Assembly: GCF_051148895.1 (NCBI RefSeq) | Contig: NZ_CP154625.1 | Span: 2,852,001-2,916,000, forward strand | Source: Terrisporobacter vanillatitrophus | GTDB taxonomy: Bacteria > Bacillota > Clostridia > Peptostreptococcales > Peptostreptococcaceae | Direction of reading: 5' to 3' | Length of the DNA: 64,000 nt | Shown: in pieces, positions 60,867 through 64,000 of the stretch | Layout: each line of letters opens with the position of its first letter | How positions within the stretch are numbered: position 1 is the stretch's first letter | Program-made: the position numbers and the translations under genes | The notes under the pieces: generated by a model | Database searches by the model: none | Told to the model about the DNA's origin: nothing | The model's input: the letters and a program-made list of their open reading frames with translations, nothing else

Positions 60867-62372
60867 CTATCTAGACCATTTGCTAAGAGTATCAATATTG
60901 TCATCCATCCATTTCCCCCTATTAATTATGAATTTTTTCATCATTGATATTTCTTCTTTATATGAATTAGCCCTGCTTTCTGTATCTTTTAATAAATGAG
61001 TATTTTTATCTAAAAACTCCTTATAAAGTTTTATATCTAATGAATATCCTTTATATATATCTTGATTTTCTTCAAAAACTTCTGCTTGATTACATATTTC
61101 TATTGGCCACTTGTAAAAATTACGTTTTGTGGCATCTCCCAAAATCATTACTGTTTCATCAATCATGTCTAGTAAATATTTATCGCTTAAAAAAGTCTTT
61201 CTTAACTCTTTATATCTACTAACAACCTTTTTACTGAAATGTGTATCTTCCATTAGTCTATCAAACCAAGGTCTATTAATCATAAAAAATCCAGGATAAT
61301 CAAAAGGTTTGCCTATTTCTTCATTATGATTTCCAAGTGATTTGTTAAAATCCCATATTGGTCCAGCTTTCATTTTTTCTTCATAGTCTTTATAAAAATA
61401 AGTACTTAATAATCCAGCATCAGTGTTTTTGAAAAATTCATTTATAATATAATAATCAACAAAAGAATTTACATCTATATATTTTGCATATCCGTTTATT
61501 GGGTCATTAAATTTATCCGAATATAAAACTCTTTCAAATCCACTAATATATTTATTTATATATTCATATTTATCAGGCGTTAAGTTTTTCTTAGGGTATT
61601 CAATATTTAAACTATAGTTATCAATATAAGTTTGAATTCCATAGTTATTTAAACTTATATCATTTTTCTTCGTTCTATCTTTAACTGCTATAAAACTTGT
61701 TTCTACCGTATTATCTTGAGATTTAGTTATATCTACTCTATTCTTATCTCTTTTTATTTTTTCTATCATCAAATAAACACCTTTATAATGCTTTTCTTCA
61801 AGTGTTTTACTATCATCATCAACTACAAATACTTCACAAAATCTTACATCTGGTGAATATTCCATAATGTTTTTACTAGTTTTAAATACTAAATAATTTC
61901 TCATAAGAGATTTATCTGAAAATGGTCCATTTAAAGCCCAATCACTACCTTTTTTCATACCAAGCAACTTACTATTTTTTTCTTCCCCATTATTATTAAT
62001 AAGTTCTAAGCTATACTGCTTTTTAGGATATTTACTTGTACTATTACCTCTTACACTTATATTAATTTTGCTTACAAATTCAGGTTCACCATCTAACATA
62101 TTGTAATAATTTTTAGTATCGTATACTTGTACATAAGAAGATATATCTTCTTGTCTTTTTATCAAGTCTCCATTTGTATTTATTATAACTACTGGTAAAT
62201 TAAATTTTGTATTTTCCAATCCATATAAATAACTTTTACTAAGTTCTTGTTTTTCACCTTTTTTCTTTTCATTTTTTGCTTTATCTTTAAAATCTTTTAT
62301 GTATGCACTTGATAAAAACGTCAGAAAAATAAAAAGTAAAGCCATTAATGCTCTAAATATATTTTTTTTCAT
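60867..62372 (-). CDS. cotH: CotH-type spore-coat/surface protein kinase
   Basis: 501 aa from ATG at 62372 after AGGTG; GTG at 62381 is in-frame but overlaps the SD. An N-terminal signal anchor (about 4-24) precedes the CotH domain: INISVRGNSTSKYPKKQYSL (about 103-122), GSDWALNGPFSDKSLMRN (about 142-159), YLMIEKIKRDKNRVDI (about 200-215), NEFFKNTDAG (about 311-320) and GPIWDFNKSLGNH (about 337-349), with the Asp of WDF as metal ligand. CotH proteins are atypical kinases that phosphorylate Ser-rich coat proteins in Bacillus. Here the signal anchor and operon point to an extracytoplasmic polymer- or surface-linked role. The gene symbol follows the family name. Confidence 0.85.
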   Translation of the reverse strand: MKKNIFRALMALLFIFLTFLSSAYIKDFKDKAKNEKKKGEKQELSKSYLYGLENTKFNLPVVIINTNGDLIKRQEDISSYVQVYDTKNYYNMLDGEPEFVSKINISVRGNSTSKYPKKQYSLELINNNGEEKNSKLLGMKKGSDWALNGPFSDKSLMRNYLVFKTSKNIMEYSPDVRFCEVFVVDDDSKTLEEKHYKGVYLMIEKIKRDKNRVDITKSQDNTVETSFIAVKDRTKKNDISLNNYGIQTYIDNYSLNIEYPKKNLTPDKYEYINKYISGFERVLYSDKFNDPINGYAKYIDVNSFVDYYIINEFFKNTDAGLLSTYFYKDYEEKMKAGPIWDFNKSLGNHNEEIGKPFDYPGFFMINRPWFDRLMEDTHFSKKVVSRYKELRKTFLSDKYLLDMIDETVMILGDATKRNFYKWPIEICNQAEVFEENQDIYKGYSLDIKLYKEFLDKNTHLLKDTESRANSYKEEISMMKKFIINRGKWMDDNIDTLSKWSR

Positions 62373-62381
62373 AAAAGTCAC

Positions 62382-63050
62382 CTAACCTATTGTTTCTCCA
62401 TTTTGAGCTACAATATTAACTGTATTTACTCCTTCTATTTTATATAGACTATCAACTATATTTTTATCTTCACTATTTTTCATCTTTATCTGATAAATAA
62501 TCTCTATATTATTACCAACGGAATTTTTAGCTCTTAATTGATTCCCCTTAAAAGCATTAAAAACACACCTCATTATATCTTCTTCTTTGTCTCTAAGACC
62601 TCTCACTATAAGAATATATCTATCCTCTCTTCCAAAACCACTAAAGCTAAATATGGATAACACAACAAATAAAAATAATGACCCTACAGTTGCTATCATG
62701 TAATTACCACTACCAACACTAATACCAATAGCTATACACCAAAATATATATCCTGTGTCTCTTGGATCTTTTATAGCAGTTCTAAAACGAACTATAGATA
62801 AAGCACCAACCATACCTAAAGAAAGTGCTATATCACTACCAATTACTATCATAACCATCGTTGTAACAAGAGTTAGCATTACTAAAGACACATTAAATTT
62901 ACGATTATACATAACTCCACTAAAAGTAATTTTATAAGTCCAGAATATAACCATTGATATCAACAAAGCTATTCCCATCATTTCTATAGCATCAAATGAT
63001 GTTATATTACCATTTGGTGCTGATAAATACCTATATAACGTTTCTTTCAT
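62382..63050 (-). CDS. DUF4956 family membrane protein
   Basis: 222 aa. Four to five membrane segments within about 25-135 carry the family core GSDIALSLGMVGALSIVRFRTAIKDPRDTGYIFW (about 71-103), in which SIVRFRTAIKDPRD is highly characteristic. A cytosolic C-terminal alpha/beta domain (about 145-222) resembles a small ferredoxin-like fold. DUF4956 genes are commonly paired with VTC-domain and CotH genes. Function unknown; a membrane partner for the VTC or CotH protein is plausible. GGAAGG precedes the ATG. Confidence 0.85.
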   Translation of the reverse strand: MKETLYRYLSAPNGNITSFDAIEMMGIALLISMVIFWTYKITFSGVMYNRKFNVSLVMLTLVTTMVMIVIGSDIALSLGMVGALSIVRFRTAIKDPRDTGYIFWCIAIGISVGSGNYMIATVGSLFLFVVLSIFSFSGFGREDRYILIVRGLRDKEEDIMRCVFNAFKGNQLRAKNSVGNNIEIIYQIKMKNSEDKNIVDSLYKIEGVNTVNIVAQNGETIG

Positions 63051-63064
63051 TTCCTTAACCTTCC

Positions 63065-63757
63065 TTATAATATATAATTTTCATAAAATCTTCTTCCACT
63101 ACAATATTTACTTATTGACTGATTAGTTGTATCTAAACCTACAAGCGCTTGTGATATCCAACAAAATAATTCACCATCAAACTTAACTTCTAACAAAGAA
63201 TTATAATAATCGAAAGCAGGAGTCATAATTACGTCATCACTAAACATGTTAAAATCAAACTCATTAGATCTTATATCACTATCTAGGGTAACCCTTATAT
63301 TATTTTCATTATGAATATATGCCCTTCTATTATAATCAACCAAAACCACTGGTTGATACTGCCCCATTGTCATAATATTATAAGCTGAATGTGCTATATC
63401 ATTATCATATTTTAAAAGTACATTATAGTCTTTATTTATTAATCTCAATGTATCTTCTTTGCTTATAGTCGTAGTTTCTTTTATTTGACTTATATTTATT
63501 TTCCTTTTTATTTCTAATTTAACTTGAGTTGTCTTTGTGTCATATATCCTTAATCTTATTTTTTTTCTAACTTCTTCCCCACCAACCTTTGCATAATAAT
63601 CATCATTATTTATACTGTCAAAATATAAGCTTCTGATTCTATATCCATATTTCCCATTATTTATATCAGGAGTTAATATTTCATTAAACAATTTGTTGAT
63701 TTTATAGTAATCCATCTCTCCTATTGGATACTTTAGTTCTCTTCTATTAACAATCAT
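63065..63757 (-). CDS. VTC-domain (polyphosphate polymerase-like) protein
   Basis: 230 aa soluble protein of the VTC/CYTH-like tunnel fold. Basic residues that line the tunnel are visible: NRRELKYPI (about 4-12), RIRSLYFDS (about 41-49), KKIRLRIYD (about 65-73) and VKLEIKRKINISQIKE (about 79-94), plus VLVDYNRRAYI and a Glu in LLEVKFDG (about 195-202), the metal-binding end. In yeast Vtc4 this domain makes polyphosphate from ATP. In bacteria, activity is unproven for this clade. It opens the six-gene operon. The start has AAGGAG immediately before ATG, or GGTGG nine bases upstream. Confidence 0.85.
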   Translation of the reverse strand: MIVNRRELKYPIGEMDYYKINKLFNEILTPDINNGKYGYRIRSLYFDSINNDDYYAKVGGEEVRKKIRLRIYDTKTTQVKLEIKRKINISQIKETTTISKEDTLRLINKDYNVLLKYDNDIAHSAYNIMTMGQYQPVVLVDYNRRAYIHNENNIRVTLDSDIRSNEFDFNMFSDDVIMTPAFDYYNSLLEVKFDGELFCWISQALVGLDTTNQSISKYCSGRRFYENYIL

Positions 63758-63920
63758 TCTCCTTTTCCACCTGCCCTACTTTATAAAAAATACAAATAAT
63801 ATACTTGTCATAATTTATTTTAATCAATATGATTTTATCATATTTTGTTGTAATAGAATATGTAAATATAGGTAATATATAATTATTAATAAAAAGACTT
63901 CTCCTAATTAATAATTAAAA
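63758..63920. other. Leader and flank between the VTC operon and the right-hand IS
   Basis: 163 AT-rich bases holding the operon promoter and no gene that I can see. Confidence 0.6.
63798..63827 (-). promoter_or_regulatory. Probable promoter of the VTC-CotH-GT2 operon
   Basis: TTGATT (63827-63822), 18-base spacer, TATATT (63803-63798), about 40 bases before the VTC start codon. Confidence 0.45.
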
Positions 63921-64000
63921 TGTACCCTATAGAATAGACGATTAAAAAAAATCTATTCTATAGGGTATTTTAATGTATACTAAAATAAATACATTGCATT
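63921..64000 (+). mobile_element. 5' end of a second copy of the IS3-family element
   Basis: TGTACCCTATAGAATAGAC at 63921 matches the right end of the 55.2-56.0 kb element read inward (TGTATCCTATAGAGTAGAC), and the match continues through a palindrome and into a GTATA...AAATAAA...ACATTG segment that precedes orfA there. The palindrome has 16-base perfect arms (63923-63938 and 63952-63967). Its orfA would run rightward, beyond the window, so the two copies are head to head. Confidence 0.75.

Noticed and set aside
1..64000. rRNA, tRNA, prophage or conjugative element
   Set aside because: No cloverleaf with CCA/TTC-arm patterns, no rRNA-like GC-rich blocks and no phage structural genes were seen on reading both strands.

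Overview
The window is chromosomal DNA of a low-GC, endospore-forming Clostridia. The full spoIIIA operon, sigK, spo0A, spoIVB, spoIIM, ylbJ and a tiny spoVM are all present. The gene order (sigK / PBP / mltG-trmR-trhP / deoA-deoB-xerD-spoIIM / Nudix ... steA-cca-spo0A-spoIVB-recN-tlyA-dxs ... nusB-asp23-spoIIIAH..AA) resembles Clostridioides and other Peptostreptococcaceae. This affiliation is inferred from synteny and AT-rich codon use, not from a search. No rRNA, tRNA, CRISPR array or prophage was seen.

Layout. 1-4.8 kb: two tandem membrane PAS histidine kinases on the minus strand; the left one runs off the window. 5-8 kb: uninterrupted sigK, a class B PBP and a MarR regulator. 8-14.6 kb: a tRNA wobble-uridine hydroxylation/methylation pair with mltG, then nucleoside salvage (deoA, deoB) and an XerD-like protein. 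14.6-20.5 kb: spoIIM, a Nudix hydrolase, a DUF3866 protein, a polyprenyl-phosphate glycosyl-1-phosphate transferase homologue, a GT2 enzyme, and SteB/SteA. 20.6-33.3 kb: cca, spo0A, spoIVB, recN, tlyA, dxs, ispA, xseAB, a Kae1-like protein, nusB, asp23. 33.5-38.6 kb: spoIIIA operon. 38.7-42 kb: a membrane HExxH protein, an arylsulfotransferase-like protein and yaaA. 42-54.8 kb: plsX, rpmF, yceD, ackA, tmcAL, ylbJ, a coiled-coil protein, coaD, rsmD, recG, fakA, yloU, rpmB and spoVM. 55.1-64 kb: a decayed IS3-family element, a six-gene surface-polymer operon (VTC, DUF4956, CotH, glycosidase-like, HEAT, GT2), and the end of a second IS copy at the right edge.

How the genes work together. Spo0A starts sporulation, and its promoter carries a sigma-H signature with an overlapping 0A box. 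SpoIIM (engulfment), the SpoIIIA channel, SpoIVB (forespore signalling protease), SigK (late mother-cell sigma) and SpoVM (coat assembly) act later. Most of the rest is core housekeeping: isoprenoids, DNA repair, RNA modification, CoA, acetate and fatty acids.

Most interesting points. (1) The two tandem kinases are degenerate in complementary ways: the 2428-4824 protein has an intact ATPase domain but Ser at the phospho-acceptor His position, while the 1-2403 protein keeps the His but has lost the ATP-binding boxes. They look like an obligate trans-acting pair. (2) The XerD-like recombinase lacks both catalytic histidines. (3) SpoIIIAF appears to start at AUU. (4) A perfect hairpin buries the spoIIM ribosome binding site. 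(5) The VTC/DUF4956/CotH/GT2 operon lies between two head-to-head IS ends.
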